Below, in pieces: positions 17,952-26,949 of a stretch of 64,000 bases of DNA (position 1 is its first letter; each line of letters starts with the position of its first letter). The stretch is from an uncultured Armatimonadota bacterium. GTDB lineage: Bacteria; Armatimonadota; Fimbriimonadia; Fimbriimonadales; Fimbriimonadaceae. The stretch covers positions 1-64,000 of the forward strand of contig CAIVDU010000054.1 in the NCBI GenBank assembly GCA_903904815.1, in the 5' to 3' direction. A program made the position numbers and the translations under genes. Under the pieces are notes generated by a model, which did not search any database, was not told the DNA's origin, and was given only the letters and a program-made list of their open reading frames with translations.

Positions 17952-18587
17952 TCAGTTGAATGGCTCGCCGGCGAAGCTGAGAATGCCGACTTCGGTCGCG
18001 CCTTTGGCATGAAGGACTAACGCGCACTCTCGCGCGGTGCCGCCGCTCGTGAGCACATCGTCGATCAAGAGAATGCGCTTCCCGCGTACCGACTCGTGGG
18101 CCTGAAAGGCCCCGACGAGGTTGGTCGCTCTTTGCTCACGGTTGAGGCCCACTTGGGGTGGGGTTTTTCGGACTCGGATGAGAATTCCCGGAGACGGCGA
18201 CAGCCTCTCGGCAAGGAGTTCGGCTTGGTTAAAACCACGTGCTGCCCGGCGACTCCAGTGGATCGGAATCGGCAAGACAAGATCGTATTCTAAGCCCAGC
18301 GATTCCGGAGCCAACTCAAGCTGCCGCGCCATCCACTCGACCAACGAAGTGTGCCGCCCGTACTTGAGCGCCTTGACCGCGTCCGCAACCACCCCCCGAT
18401 ACCGAAACAGGCTGGCTCGAAAGGTCAGCACATCTTCGTCGAAGAACTCCACCAAAGGATCATGGGGCTCAAACTGACTGACACAGACCGCACAAGGCGA
18501 TTCACCCAACCGACCGCACAGCGGGCACTTGCTGGGGTAGGGCACCTCCATGACGCTCTTCACGAGCCGTAGGAGGTGATCGTTCAC
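17952..18587 (-). CDS. ComF family phosphoribosyltransferase-like protein
   Basis: A 211-aa protein with an N-terminal zinc-ribbon-like set of cysteines (CPLCGRLGESPCAVC, about residues 21-35) and a C-terminal type I PRTase fold ending in the PRPP-binding signature ILLIDDVLTSGGTA. ComF is needed for DNA uptake in naturally competent bacteria; in others its role is unproven. The GTG at 18587 overlaps the stop of the DUF1854 gene (GTGA), so the pair is translationally coupled. A longer in-frame start at 18680 lies inside the upstream gene and is unlikely. With the TfoX-like gene at 8467 this is the only competence-related hint in the window. Confidence 0.85.
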   Translation of the reverse strand: MNDHLLRLVKSVMEVPYPSKCPLCGRLGESPCAVCVSQFEPHDPLVEFFDEDVLTFRASLFRYRGVVADAVKALKYGRHTSLVEWMARQLELAPESLGLEYDLVLPIPIHWSRRAARGFNQAELLAERLSPSPGILIRVRKTPPQVGLNREQRATNLVGAFQAHESVRGKRILLIDDVLTSGGTARECALVLHAKGATEVGILSFAGEPFN

Positions 18588-19084
18588 AGCAGGAGATCCA
18601 TCAATGCCCGACTCTGGGCGTCCAGCGCTTCCAGGTCGCGGATTTCGAACCGTCCACCGTCTACGCTGTGAATCAGCCATCGAGACGGAGAGATCTCAAA
18701 CGCGTTGTCTCGCCAGTTTCGTACGTAGAACTCGGCTTCGCCTCGTTGAGAGTCCACGAGAAACCGCCACATGCCCGCCTCTTGGCGCAGCTTGAAGATC
18801 TTCTTGATCGTGGGCGTGAAGTACCGGCGGTCCAGTTCCGTCTCGATCAAGCTTCGCGTGTCTTTCTCCAGCCCTTCGACCGTCTTGAGGATGGCGACTT
18901 CCTTGTTGTCGTCGGTTTGAATCGAAAGGAACTCGCCAGGCTTACTGGTTGGGAAGGCTCGCTTGATCCGCGCAGACAAAATGGTCTGGTCGCCCACAAG
19001 CTCTAATCTGAGATGAGCGCTCCCGGCGGGTCGAGACGCCTTCACTTCACTCGGCTCGACGTATCGAATGGGCTTGCTGTGCAC
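18584..19084 (-). CDS. DUF1854 domain protein
   Basis: A 166-aa soluble protein with the features of DUF1854: RAFPTSKPGEFLSI near residue 42, NKEVAILKTVEGLEKDTR, ELDRRYFTPTIKKIFKL near 83-100, a WRFLVDSQRGEAEFYVRN strand pair, and the terminal RFEIRDLEALDAQSR. In other bacteria DUF1854 proteins are encoded beside cyanophycin or ABC-exporter genes; function is unknown. The start is a GTG at 19084, with TAAACT ending 5 nt before it and no Shine-Dalgarno, a leaderless-type arrangement. It precedes comF with a 4-nt overlap. Confidence 0.72.
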   Translation of the reverse strand: MHSKPIRYVEPSEVKASRPAGSAHLRLELVGDQTILSARIKRAFPTSKPGEFLSIQTDDNKEVAILKTVEGLEKDTRSLIETELDRRYFTPTIKKIFKLRQEAGMWRFLVDSQRGEAEFYVRNWRDNAFEISPSRWLIHSVDGGRFEIRDLEALDAQSRALMDLLL

Positions 19085-19150
19085 AGGAGAGTTTAGCCGC
19101 CGCGAGCCTGCTTCGCAGCGGGCGAGAAAGAAACCATCAACCTCAAAAAC

Positions 19151-19190
19151 GAAAAAGGACCACCCGACGATTGTCGGATGGCCTCTTTAA
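19151..19190 (-). terminator. Rho-independent terminator for the LuxR-type gene
   Basis: On the minus strand GGCCATCCGAC and GTCGGGTGGTC (19158-19183) form an 11-pair stem, two of them G-T, around the loop AATC, followed by CTTTTTCGTTTTT. It lies 25 bp after the stop of the gene at 19208. A short A/T flank on the other side could also let it stop rightward transcripts. Confidence 0.85.
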
Positions 19191-19207
19191 GGACGTTTAG
19201 CTACGGA

Positions 19208-19483
19208 TCAGGCGTCGCCACGAGCGTGACCAAAGGTCGGCTCGAAAGGAATCAACCCAAGTCGCGTTGCGGCTCGGAAAGCCTGAACTCGATTGTTAAC
19301 CTGTAGCTTGTCGTAAATGTTAGCGAGATGAAAGTCCACGGTTCGCTTAGAAACATACAGTGCATCTGCTGCTTCCTTGCTGCTATGACCCTGAGCAATC
19401 AAGCTCAGAACTTCGATCTCTCTTTTCGTCAGCCGAACTGCGCGGTGCGCTCCCTCTGGCCGAGTCGTTGTTGGCATTGGCAT
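19208..19483 (-). CDS. LuxR-type HTH regulator (stand-alone DNA-binding domain)
   Basis: A 91-aa protein that is almost only a GerE/LuxR helix-turn-helix: LTKREIEVLSLIAQGHSSKE, then ADALYVSKRTVDFHLANIYDKL and the NNRVQAFRAATRLGLI tail. The frame is open upstream to 19774, but that part has no recognisable domain and overlaps the end of galK. An AGGGG 7 nt before the ATG at 19483 decides the start. Single-domain regulators of this kind have no receiver and must be controlled by expression or by a partner. The targets are unknown; it is downstream of galK after a 253-bp gap and ends in its own terminator. Confidence 0.8.
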   Translation of the reverse strand: MPMPTTTRPEGAHRAVRLTKREIEVLSLIAQGHSSKEAADALYVSKRTVDFHLANIYDKLQVNNRVQAFRAATRLGLIPFEPTFGHARGDA

Positions 19484-19736
19484 AATCCCACCCCTCATGT
19501 ATCGTCTAACCGCCCACTTTATTTCTTCCACACGTGGCCCAGTTTCTTGATATGTCTTCGCATCACCTTTGAAGGAAAAACATGTAACCCGCTGGAGTAC
19601 TAGCTCTCCAGCTTCGCCGCGAGGGGACTGCTTGTCGTTCGACCCGTTAAAATCACTTGCATTTTGCGTGTAAACGGGGTTGGTATCTACCGTGAATGAC
19701 GCTTTTGCGGACCATAGCGCACGGAGTCCCAGGTCC

Positions 19737-20873
19737 CTAGCCCCCCAGAATTCGAGCTCCCTCGACAAAGCCACAAGTCATGGCTGCGCCAGTTCTTCCT
19801 GCACGTTTCTCGTATTGCGATAGTGTTTCGTTTACGAACTCATCGACCTGGTCGGAATGAACCAGGGCGACGCACGAACCACCAAATCCAGCACCCGTCA
19901 TTCGTGCTCCCACACAACCGGGCGCCCCCTGAGCCGATTCCGCCATCACGTCCAGTTCCATGCAACTGACTTCATAATCGTCGCGAAGACTGTCGTGACT
20001 ACCCTTCATCAACCGGCCTATCTCCGGTAGATCGCTAGCCCCTAACGCCTGTTTGAAGGCGACACAACGATCGTCCTCGGTGATGACGTGACGAGCGCGG
20101 CGGTAAGTGACGTCATCGAGTTCGCCCTTCATTGCTTCCAGCAAAGCCATCGTGCCTTCCCGGAGGCTCGGAACCCCGAGAATGGAGCTTGCCACTTCGC
20201 ATTGAGACCGCCGCTCGTTATAGGCAGAGTCGGTCAGAGCTCGCGGCTTGTTCGTATCGCAGAGCACAGCCGACAGGCCCCGGGGAATTGGCGCGTATTC
20301 GATCTCCAAAGACCGGGTGTCCAGGAACATCGCCATTCCGTCCTTCCCCATGGCGCTCGCCATCTGGTCCATGATTCCGGAATTCACTCCCACGAATCCG
20401 TTTTCGCACTTTTGTCCGAGCTGGGCAAGTCGCACGTTCGTGAGACCGAGATGCGCAAGCTTGTTCCAGACAACTCCGAACGCCATTTCCAAGGCCGCGC
20501 TGCTGCTCACCCCGCCGCTTCGGGGGACGGTGCTGGTGACTACCACGTTCAAATTGGGCAGTTGACCAAACTCCCGTAACGCCCATGCCATCCCGGCCGG
20601 GTACTTGCTCCACGAATTCAGTTTGCCGGGGACGACCGATGCCGAGTCAAAGCCCTCTCCTTCACCCACTTGCTCGGAGAACAACTGAGACGGACCATCG
20701 GTGATGGATGCAGCAATGTAGGTCACTTTGTCAATGGCGGCGGGAAACACGAAACCGTCGTTGTAGTCGGTGTGCTCTCCGATCAGGTTGATTCGCCCTG
20801 GCGCCACCCCAACCACGGTGGGGTCCACCCCGAATCGATGAATGAAAAGCTCCCGAACCAATGTCTCGCTCAT
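19737..20873 (-). CDS. galK: galactokinase
   Basis: Phosphorylates galactose to galactose-1-phosphate with ATP (Leloir pathway). The 378-aa GHMP kinase has the galactokinase signature GRINLIGEHTDYNDGFVFP (residues 26-44), the GHMP ATP-binding loop PRSGGVSSSAAL (about 117-128), and the C-terminal MTGAGFGGSCVAL. Length is normal. No galT, galE or galactose transporter is visible nearby, so the other pathway genes must be elsewhere. A TATGAC hexamer ends 8 nt before the ATG. It is divergent from the PepV-like gene, with 169 bp between the starts. Confidence 0.94.
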   Translation of the reverse strand: MSETLVRELFIHRFGVDPTVVGVAPGRINLIGEHTDYNDGFVFPAAIDKVTYIAASITDGPSQLFSEQVGEGEGFDSASVVPGKLNSWSKYPAGMAWALREFGQLPNLNVVVTSTVPRSGGVSSSAALEMAFGVVWNKLAHLGLTNVRLAQLGQKCENGFVGVNSGIMDQMASAMGKDGMAMFLDTRSLEIEYAPIPRGLSAVLCDTNKPRALTDSAYNERRSQCEVASSILGVPSLREGTMALLEAMKGELDDVTYRRARHVITEDDRCVAFKQALGASDLPEIGRLMKGSHDSLRDDYEVSCMELDVMAESAQGAPGCVGARMTGAGFGGSCVALVHSDQVDEFVNETLSQYEKRAGRTGAAMTCGFVEGARILGG

Positions 20874-21030
20874 GAGTTTTCGTCATACCCGAAGCGCAAG
20901 CCAGTGCAGATACCAGGGCGTGAAGTTGCGGGCTGTGGAAGGAACCGGGTGGCGCTGCGGGGACGCTCAGTAACCGCCCAGGGGGCCAGCCCGGCGCCAA
21001 CTCTTTTTCCTTACCAGTGGGCTTCTTCGG

Positions 21031-21036
21031 TATGAT
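21031..21036 (+). promoter_or_regulatory. -10 box of a probable leaderless promoter
   Basis: TATGAT lies at 21031-21036, exactly 6 nt before the ATG at 21043, and no Shine-Dalgarno is present. Transcription from this box would begin at or within a base of the start codon. No clear -35 is seen. Confidence 0.5.
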
Positions 21037-21042
21037 CGACGC

Positions 21043-22437
21043 ATGTCGGATCCGATCCTTGGCCAGATTCACGATTGGCTGCGTGCCCACGAGCAAGACC
21101 TTCTTAACGATACGGTTAAGATGCTCCAAATCCCTTCGATAGAGGGCCCTGCGGAACCCAACGCGCCGTTTGGCAAAGAAAACCGCCAAGCACTCGACCT
21201 CGCGCTCTCCATCTGCTCTGATTGGGGATTCGACACGAAGGACATCGACGGCTTTATTGGATTCGGTGAAATAGGCCAAGGCGACCGCCTGGTGGTTTCC
21301 CTCGGACACCTTGACGTGGTCCCGGTAGGTCCCGGCTGGAAGCACGCCCCATTCGGAGCGGAAATCGAGGACGGCTACGTTTATGCCCGTGGATCGACCG
21401 ACGACAAGGGCCCAACCATGGCTTCCCTCTACGCGATCCGAGCGATTCAAGCGGTCGCGCCCAACATCCCAGCCCGAATCCGCCAGGTGTTCGGCTGCAA
21501 CGAGGAGTCTGGGTTTGCCTGCGTTGCCCGCTACGTCCAAACCGAGGAAGCCCCGACGTTCGGCATCGCCCCCGATTCCATGTGGCCACTCGTTCACGGC
21601 GAAAAGGGGATTGCCAACCTCGAGATCGAGGTTCCTCTGAACAAAGGGGACTTCGCGCTGCTCGAAGTCGGCGGCGGACAGCGCCCCAACATCGTCATCG
21701 ATTCCGCCTCAGCCAAGGTCAAAGTGTCTGGCCTTGCTCGTGCCCACGTCGAAGAGAAGCTCGCCGACTCCTGGGACCGCAACATCACGTTTTCTTGGGA
21801 AGGCGACGTCCTCGGGGTTTACGCAATCGGCAAGGCCGCCCATGGCAGCTACCCATTTGGAGGCGACTCCGCTGCGATTCGTGTCTTGAGATTCCTCAAC
21901 GAGATTGCCCCGGTGAATGCACAGCCGTTCTTCGAGGAACTGTTCGATACCACCCATATCGGCGGAGCGGGGATCGGAATCGCCGGCTCCGACCCCGAGA
22001 GCGGTGACCTGACCTGCAACCTCGGGATCGTCGAAACCAAAGACGGCAAGGTTTCGCTCCTGTACAACATCCGCTACCCGGTCACCTGGACTGGAGAGAA
22101 ACTTCAGGCCTTGTGCGACACCTACCTCCAGCGGCTGACCAGCGGATTCCACCTGAAGGTGACCCGAGACAGCCCACCGTTGTATTTCCCGATCGACCAT
22201 CCCCTCGTAAAGACGCTGCTTGAAGTCTACGAAGAGGAGACGGGAGAGAAAGGCAAGCCGGCGACCATGGGTGGAGGCACCTACGCCAGAGCGATCCCCA
22301 ACACGGTCAGCGTCGGAACCTGCTGGGCGGGCGACGGCCGAGCCCACGAGACCGATGAGCGGTACAAGATCGAACACCTGTTCAAGGCAAGCCGGATCTA
22401 CGCGAGCATGCTGTACCGGTTGGCGATTATGCCTTAG
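21043..22437 (+). CDS. M20 family dipeptidase (PepV/Sapep-like)
   Basis: A 464-aa metallopeptidase that should hydrolyse dipeptides in the cytoplasm using two zinc or manganese ions. Metal-site segments are visible: SLGHLDVVPVG (His of site 1), ARGSTDDKGP (bridging Asp, residues about 117-126), CNEESGF (catalytic Glu plus metal Glu), IAPDSMWP, and the C-terminal METH-type region GGGTYARAIPN. The insert between about 200 and 330 corresponds to the lid domain that distinguishes PepV/Sapep from smaller M20 enzymes. Start fixed by a TATGAT box 6 nt upstream. Confidence 0.88.
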   Translation: MSDPILGQIHDWLRAHEQDLLNDTVKMLQIPSIEGPAEPNAPFGKENRQALDLALSICSDWGFDTKDIDGFIGFGEIGQGDRLVVSLGHLDVVPVGPGWKHAPFGAEIEDGYVYARGSTDDKGPTMASLYAIRAIQAVAPNIPARIRQVFGCNEESGFACVARYVQTEEAPTFGIAPDSMWPLVHGEKGIANLEIEVPLNKGDFALLEVGGGQRPNIVIDSASAKVKVSGLARAHVEEKLADSWDRNITFSWEGDVLGVYAIGKAAHGSYPFGGDSAAIRVLRFLNEIAPVNAQPFFEELFDTTHIGGAGIGIAGSDPESGDLTCNLGIVETKDGKVSLLYNIRYPVTWTGEKLQALCDTYLQRLTSGFHLKVTRDSPPLYFPIDHPLVKTLLEVYEEETGEKGKPATMGGGTYARAIPNTVSVGTCWAGDGRAHETDERYKIEHLFKASRIYASMLYRLAIMP

Positions 22438-22492
22438 GGGTTGGCGGTTAGCGGCTGGCGGTTAGCGGTTAGCGGCTGGCGGTTAGCGGGAC
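22438..22492. repeat. short degenerate tandem repeat
   Basis: Immediately after the peptidase stop the sequence is built of alternating 7- and 10-bp units, GGTTAGC and GGCTGGC, five to six times. It is strand-asymmetric and could expand by slippage. A similar G/T-rich array with an inverted partner lies at 54465-54790. Confidence 0.6.
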
Positions 22493-22522
22493 CGAAGGGG
22501 AGACCTCCTCAATCCGACCGTG

Positions 22523-22548
22523 GGCGGAGAACGATTCGTGTCTTCGCA
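22523..22548. repeat. 26-bp hairpin repeat, copy 2
   Basis: GGCGGAGAACGATTCGTGTC followed by TTCGCA. It matches copy 1 at 8873 in 22 of 26 positions, but the right arm has decayed so the hairpin is weaker. Confidence 0.55.
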
Positions 22549-22664
22549 GTCCACCCACCAATCCGTAGCCGCGAAATCGTGCAGCCAGAACCGACGGAGA
22601 GAATGAGGAGCTTCGAACCACGGGTGGTGTGGGCCAATCGGTAAGGCCGATTGACCCAGTCAGG

Positions 22665-22940
22665 CTAAGCCTCCGAACTGGTCGGATCGATGATCGAGCG
22701 GACTTCGTTGATCGAATTTGCCGGGAAACCGCCTTTCGCGGCGTGCTCCAGGATCAGTTCTGCACTCGGCGCGATGTAAACGCAGTAAATTTTGTCGTCG
22801 GTCACGTAGCTCTGGACCCACTGAATCTCTGGACCCAGTTCACGCAAGACCGAACAAGACTTCTGCGACACACCCTGCAGGTCTCCTGCAGTAAGTTTCC
22901 CGGCGCCCGGGAGCTCTCTCTCAATAACAAATTTTGGCAT
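22665..22940 (-). CDS. DUF4242 (SCO4226-like) small protein
   Basis: A 91-aa protein starting MPKFVIERELPGAGKLTAGD, the usual opening of DUF4242 proteins, with a later YVTDDKIYCVYIAPSAELIL strand-helix and a C-terminal HAAKGGFPANSINEV segment that carries the family's single His. Streptomyces SCO4226, a family member, binds nickel in a ferredoxin-like dimer; whether this one does is unknown. The ATG at 22940 matches the family start better than the in-frame start at 22997. It is a monocistronic gene between repeats and the TerC gene. Confidence 0.75.
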   Translation of the reverse strand: MPKFVIERELPGAGKLTAGDLQGVSQKSCSVLRELGPEIQWVQSYVTDDKIYCVYIAPSAELILEHAAKGGFPANSINEVRSIIDPTSSEA

Positions 22941-23078
22941 TTTGATTTCCGGTTTCTGGGGCCAACCGAGTTGACCCAGCGACCAATAGTCTAACACGCT
23001 AATCGACTTTTGTCATGACCTTACTGGAGCAAAAGCCTCGACAGAGATTCGAACGTATTATTGCATCCGAAAAGCGCT

Positions 23079-23852
23079 TCAAGCCCCCGGGTCGATGGCC
23101 GTATCCGGGTCCGTGTCCTTAAGCATCTGACGCTTCCTTCGCACGCGGATATTGAGGAGCTCGACGAGAACCGACCACGCCATTGCGAAGTAGGTATAGC
23201 CGCTCGGAATGTCGAATCCAAGCCCTTCCGCCACCAGGTTCACACCAATCAGCACCAGGAACGAGAGGGCCAACATCTTGACCGTCGGGTGACGGTCGAC
23301 GAACCCAGCCAAGCTGTTAATTCCCACCATCATGACGAGCGTCGCGAACACCACGGACAAGATCTGGATTGGCATCAGCTTCACCATGCCAATGGCGGTG
23401 ATGACCGAGTCGAGAGAAAACACCACGTCCAAGATAAAGATCTGGGTGAGGACGCCCCTGAGATGTGCCTGCGGCTTGAGGTCGACCGTATCCTCGTCTC
23501 CCTCCATCTTCTCGTGGATGTCGATGGTGGCCTTGTAGATCAGGAAGAGTCCGCCCGCAATCAGGATCAAATCCTTTCCTGAGACCGAGAACTGAGCGAC
23601 TTTAAACAGCGGGTGATTGAGAAGGCTCGAAATCCACAGCAGCGAGATCAAGAGGATCAGCCGCGAGACCATCGCCGCAATCAAGCCCAGTTTCCGAGCT
23701 CGCACCTGCTCGGCTCCTCTTAGTTGTCCCGAGAGAATCGTGAGAAGCACGATATTATCGACACCCAACACGATCTGGAGGAAGGTGAGAGTTACGAGTC
23801 CAATCCAAGCCTTCGGGTCGGCGATCCAAGCGAGCACGGCTAAGGGTAGCAC
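23079..23852 (-). CDS. TerC family integral membrane protein
   Basis: A 257-aa polytopic protein of the TerC/YkoY type with about seven membrane segments. The intramembrane acidic motifs VLGVDNIVLL and FSLDSVITAIG, characteristic of the family, are both intact. Members export manganese or help metalate exported enzymes; some give tellurite resistance. The GTG at 23852 is preferred because GGAGAAGG lies 8 nt upstream of it. An earlier TTG at 23876 would put initiation 2 nt from the terminator stem of the upstream gene. No yybP-ykoY manganese riboswitch fits in the 57-bp gap. The C-terminus is charged and cytoplasmic. Confidence 0.85.
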   Translation of the reverse strand: MLPLAVLAWIADPKAWIGLVTLTFLQIVLGVDNIVLLTILSGQLRGAEQVRARKLGLIAAMVSRLILLISLLWISSLLNHPLFKVAQFSVSGKDLILIAGGLFLIYKATIDIHEKMEGDEDTVDLKPQAHLRGVLTQIFILDVVFSLDSVITAIGMVKLMPIQILSVVFATLVMMVGINSLAGFVDRHPTVKMLALSFLVLIGVNLVAEGLGFDIPSGYTYFAMAWSVLVELLNIRVRRKRQMLKDTDPDTAIDPGA

Positions 23853-23878
23853 GGCGAGCACCTTCTCCAACACCAAAG

Positions 23879-23905
23879 AAGCCCGACTGGAGAGCAGTCG
23901 GGCTT
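23879..23905 (-). terminator. Rho-independent terminator after the VPS10-like gene
   Basis: AAGCCCGACTG and CAGTCGGGCTT are perfect 11-bp arms around CTCTC, followed on the minus strand by CTTTGG. It lies about 30 bp after the stop of the 23934-26876 gene and 26 bp before the chosen TerC start. The T-run is short, so some readthrough into TerC is possible. Confidence 0.8.
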
Positions 23906-23933
23906 CTTAATCGACGTCCAATGCGTCGCTAGC

Positions 23934-26876
23934 TCAAGGCTTTTCCAGTTTCCACTTCTGGGAAGTCTTGGCGTCCCCGACCTGCACTTCGAGCATGTAG
24001 TCACCAACGGCCACGAACGTGGCCCGGAGAGCTTCGTAGGGGTCCTTAACCACGTCTTGAGCGGCAACACCCGTTCGCTTGGTTGTTACGATCGGCTTGG
24101 GTTCGGTCAGGCGAAGTTCAAGCGAGACCTCATTGAAGCCTCTGACTGCGTCAAAGGCAGTCTCCTTGACCACCTTGCCGTCCTTGTCCCGGAGTCGAAT
24201 GAAGCCTTTGCCCGGCTCCGCCGTGTAGATCTCACCCTTGATCGCGGGCGACTTCGGCGTCGAGGTATCCCACTTTGATCGACCGTTTTCGTATCCCCAA
24301 CTCGTTGACCGAGTCATGTTGTCGACCGAGAACAGGGTGATCGGCTTCTTGCGCATATCCGGTGTCAGCTCATAGAACCATTTCAGCGGCAGCACCCAAG
24401 CGCTACGCGCATGGGTCCCGATAACGAGGTCTCCATCGCGGGCTTGGACCACCAGGTCGTGCACCGGGGTTCTCGGGATCCCACCGTGAAGACTTTCCCA
24501 AGTCTTGCCGCCATCTACCGAGGCGAACACTCCCATGTCGGTACCGACATACAGGTAATCCTTGTGAGTCGGATCTTCTCGAATGACGTTGATCGTCTCG
24601 GCGGGAAGGTTGCCGACAATGGAGGTCCAAGACTTGCCGTAATCCGTCGATTTCCAGAGATACGCCTGCCAGTCATCTTCTCGGTAACCGCTTTGCGAGC
24701 AATAGACCGTTCCCTCATCCCACTTACTGGCGACGATCCGGGAGACCCACTTGTTCTTTTCAGGAGTCGCAATATCGATCCACTGATAGCCACCGTCTGG
24801 TGTCATCTTCACGTTGCCATCGTCGCATCCGACGTAGATGAGTCCGAACCGGAGCGGACTCTCGCTGACGTCCTTGATGGTCGAATAGGGCACGTTTCCG
24901 TCGGGCAGGTTCTTCGTCAGATCCGGCGAGATCGGCAGGTAATGCTTGCCCATGTCGAACGACCGATAGAGTCGCTGTGCGCCCACGTACACCACGTCGG
25001 GATCGAATGCCGAGATGAAGATCGGCGAGACCCAGTTGAAGCGCATGGGAGGATCGCCTTTGGGAGCGGAGGGGCGAGCCGACCAACTGAGATTGTTCTT
25101 GCTGAAGTCGATCGCGGAGTGCTCACCGAACTGATAAGCGACATAGGCGACGTCTCCGTTACCCCTAGGATCCACGGCGACCGCGCTTCCGTCTCCGCCA
25201 AACACCGACTTCCACTCTTGGACGTCGCTCTTTCCGGGAACGTAGGAGCTTGGGCCCTTCATCGTTCCGTTGTCCTGCAAGCCGACGTAGACGTTGTACG
25301 GATACTTGTTGTCGACGGCGACGGTGGTCGCCTGGCCGACGGCAAGGTTATCGATGTGTCGAACGTGCTCTCCGCCGTCATGGCTCACATAGAGTCCGCC
25401 ATCGTTCCCTGCCCAAACCTTCTTAGGATCCCGAGGGTCGTGCCAAACCGCGTGGAAGTCGACGTGGGCGGATTTGAACACGTAGGTCCAGTTCTTGCCG
25501 CCATCCGTGCTTCGGAGCAGCGGGAGGCCGCTCACGTAGACGTCGTTAGGATCGGTCGGGTTTACGACGACGCGTTCATAGTAGTAGCCGCCTAACTCGC
25601 CGAGGAACCTAGCGGTCACAGGGTGGAAGGTCTTGCCGCCATCGTCGCTTCGGTAGACCTCGTCGTGGATGACGTCACCTTTGAACGCGTTCGGCTGCTT
25701 GACTTCGATCTTTTCACGGATCTGCTCCAGGGTGAGCTTCTTAGCTTTGATCTGGGCGAGGATGTCGTCCGTCTTGAGGTCTCCCGGGGCGTAGTCCTTG
25801 AAGAAACTCTCAAGAAGCTTGTGATCGACGAGTTGAATCGAATCCTCGGTCAGGAGGAGAAATCTTCGAGCCGTTAACCGTCCGGACGGGATCTTTTCGT
25901 CCCGATCGGCCCAGTCGGAATCGAGTCCCTGGTTGTCGGCCATGGCGTAAATCGTTTCTGGATGGCTTGCGCAGTTCCCCAGCCCGATTCGTCCTGCATC
26001 GTATCCCGTTGGGAGTCCAGTGACTGGCTTCCAAGTGTTCCCCCCGTCGGTGGAGCGATAGACTCCACTTCCCTTCCCGCTGCCTTGGTAGTCCCACGCC
26101 TTTCGGTCGCGGTCATACATGCTGGCCACGAGGTTATTGGTGTTATGTGGATCTAGAACCATGTCCATGGCTCCCGTTTCTTCATCGACCTTCAGAATCT
26201 GTTTCCAGGTCTTGCCTCCATCGATCGTCTTGTAGACTCCTCTCTCCGGGTTTTGGGAGTAGAGATGGCCCATGACGCAGGCGTAAACCACGTTCTCGTT
26301 CTTGGGGTCGATGATGATATGGCCGATATGATGGCTCTCAGGCAGTCCCATGTTCGTCCACGTCTTGCCTTCGTCCACGCTCTTGAAGATGCCGGTGCCG
26401 GAATAGCTCGTCCGCTGATTGTTCGCTTCGCCAGTGCCGACCCAAAGGGTCTTGCCATCTTTGCTCACGGCTACTGAACCGATCCCGAAAGCGCTCTGGC
26501 CATCGAAGAGGCTCGTCCAGGTCAGTCCGTCGTCGTCGGTACGGTAAAGCCCGCCAGTTGCGAAGGCAACGTAGAGTTTCTGAGGGTCACCCAGCGGAGC
26601 CGTAATGTCCACCACTCTTCCAGTCTGGATCTCCGGACCGATAGAACGCCACTTCAATCCGCCGAATGGACTCGCCGATTCCAGTTTGAGCCGGTCTTCG
26701 TAAGACTTGGCCCGGACCTCAGCCGGGGTGCCGCGAACTGGCATCGGGTGGAACTTCTTCTGCTGATCCTGAGCAGCCAGTTTTTGGTCCCCGATCTCCA
26801 TATCGGGGTCAGTTTGAGCTTGAGAAACAGTGAAGACGAGAGCCAAAGCGGCAAACAAAATAGGCTTAAAAGACAT
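23934..26876 (-). CDS. exported BNR/VPS10-like beta-propeller protein
   Basis: A 980-aa secreted protein with a signal peptide (MSFKPILFAALALVFTVSQA). It is made of repeated sortilin/BNR units, each with the Asp-box-like pattern S-x-DGGKTW (for example SVDEGKTW, TIDGGKTW, STDGGNTWKP, SDDGGKTF, STDGGKNW, SVDGGKTWE) spread over about residues 85-830, enough for one or two propellers. The last 130 residues form a separate beta domain. Such proteins are often annotated as glycosyl hydrolase or sialidase-like, but the catalytic Tyr/Glu of sialidases cannot be pointed to here. Abundant copies of this family occur in Bacteroidetes and Armatimonadota. AAAAGGGA upstream gives a Shine-Dalgarno. Substrate unknown. 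Confidence 0.82.
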   Translation of the reverse strand: MSFKPILFAALALVFTVSQAQTDPDMEIGDQKLAAQDQQKKFHPMPVRGTPAEVRAKSYEDRLKLESASPFGGLKWRSIGPEIQTGRVVDITAPLGDPQKLYVAFATGGLYRTDDDGLTWTSLFDGQSAFGIGSVAVSKDGKTLWVGTGEANNQRTSYSGTGIFKSVDEGKTWTNMGLPESHHIGHIIIDPKNENVVYACVMGHLYSQNPERGVYKTIDGGKTWKQILKVDEETGAMDMVLDPHNTNNLVASMYDRDRKAWDYQGSGKGSGVYRSTDGGNTWKPVTGLPTGYDAGRIGLGNCASHPETIYAMADNQGLDSDWADRDEKIPSGRLTARRFLLLTEDSIQLVDHKLLESFFKDYAPGDLKTDDILAQIKAKKLTLEQIREKIEVKQPNAFKGDVIHDEVYRSDDGGKTFHPVTARFLGELGGYYYERVVVNPTDPNDVYVSGLPLLRSTDGGKNWTYVFKSAHVDFHAVWHDPRDPKKVWAGNDGGLYVSHDGGEHVRHIDNLAVGQATTVAVDNKYPYNVYVGLQDNGTMKGPSSYVPGKSDVQEWKSVFGGDGSAVAVDPRGNGDVAYVAYQFGEHSAIDFSKNNLSWSARPSAPKGDPPMRFNWVSPIFISAFDPDVVYVGAQRLYRSFDMGKHYLPISPDLTKNLPDGNVPYSTIKDVSESPLRFGLIYVGCDDGNVKMTPDGGYQWIDIATPEKNKWVSRIVASKWDEGTVYCSQSGYREDDWQAYLWKSTDYGKSWTSIVGNLPAETINVIREDPTHKDYLYVGTDMGVFASVDGGKTWESLHGGIPRTPVHDLVVQARDGDLVIGTHARSAWVLPLKWFYELTPDMRKKPITLFSVDNMTRSTSWGYENGRSKWDTSTPKSPAIKGEIYTAEPGKGFIRLRDKDGKVVKETAFDAVRGFNEVSLELRLTEPKPIVTTKRTGVAAQDVVKDPYEALRATFVAVGDYMLEVQVGDAKTSQKWKLEKP

Positions 26877-26949
26877 GGCCGCGTCCCTTTTACCATGATC
26901 GTGGTAGGTACGCCAACTAGAAGGGTTGTTTTGGCTTTCTATGCCGCAG

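Noticed and set aside
19484-19774. In-frame N-terminal extension of the LuxR-type gene
   Set aside because: It overlaps the end of galK, has no recognisable domain, and a Shine-Dalgarno supports the start at 19483.
22437-22500. Possible CRISPR-like repeat
   Set aside because: Units are only 7-10 bp, adjacent and without unique spacers; it is a simple degenerate tandem repeat.
23853-23934. Manganese riboswitch upstream of the TerC gene
   Set aside because: The gap is too short and is filled by the upstream terminator; no yybP-ykoY consensus seen.
24411-25595. 394-aa plus-strand frame opposite the VPS10-like gene
   Set aside because: Shadow frame in a GC-rich repeated gene; no ribosome site or motif of its own.
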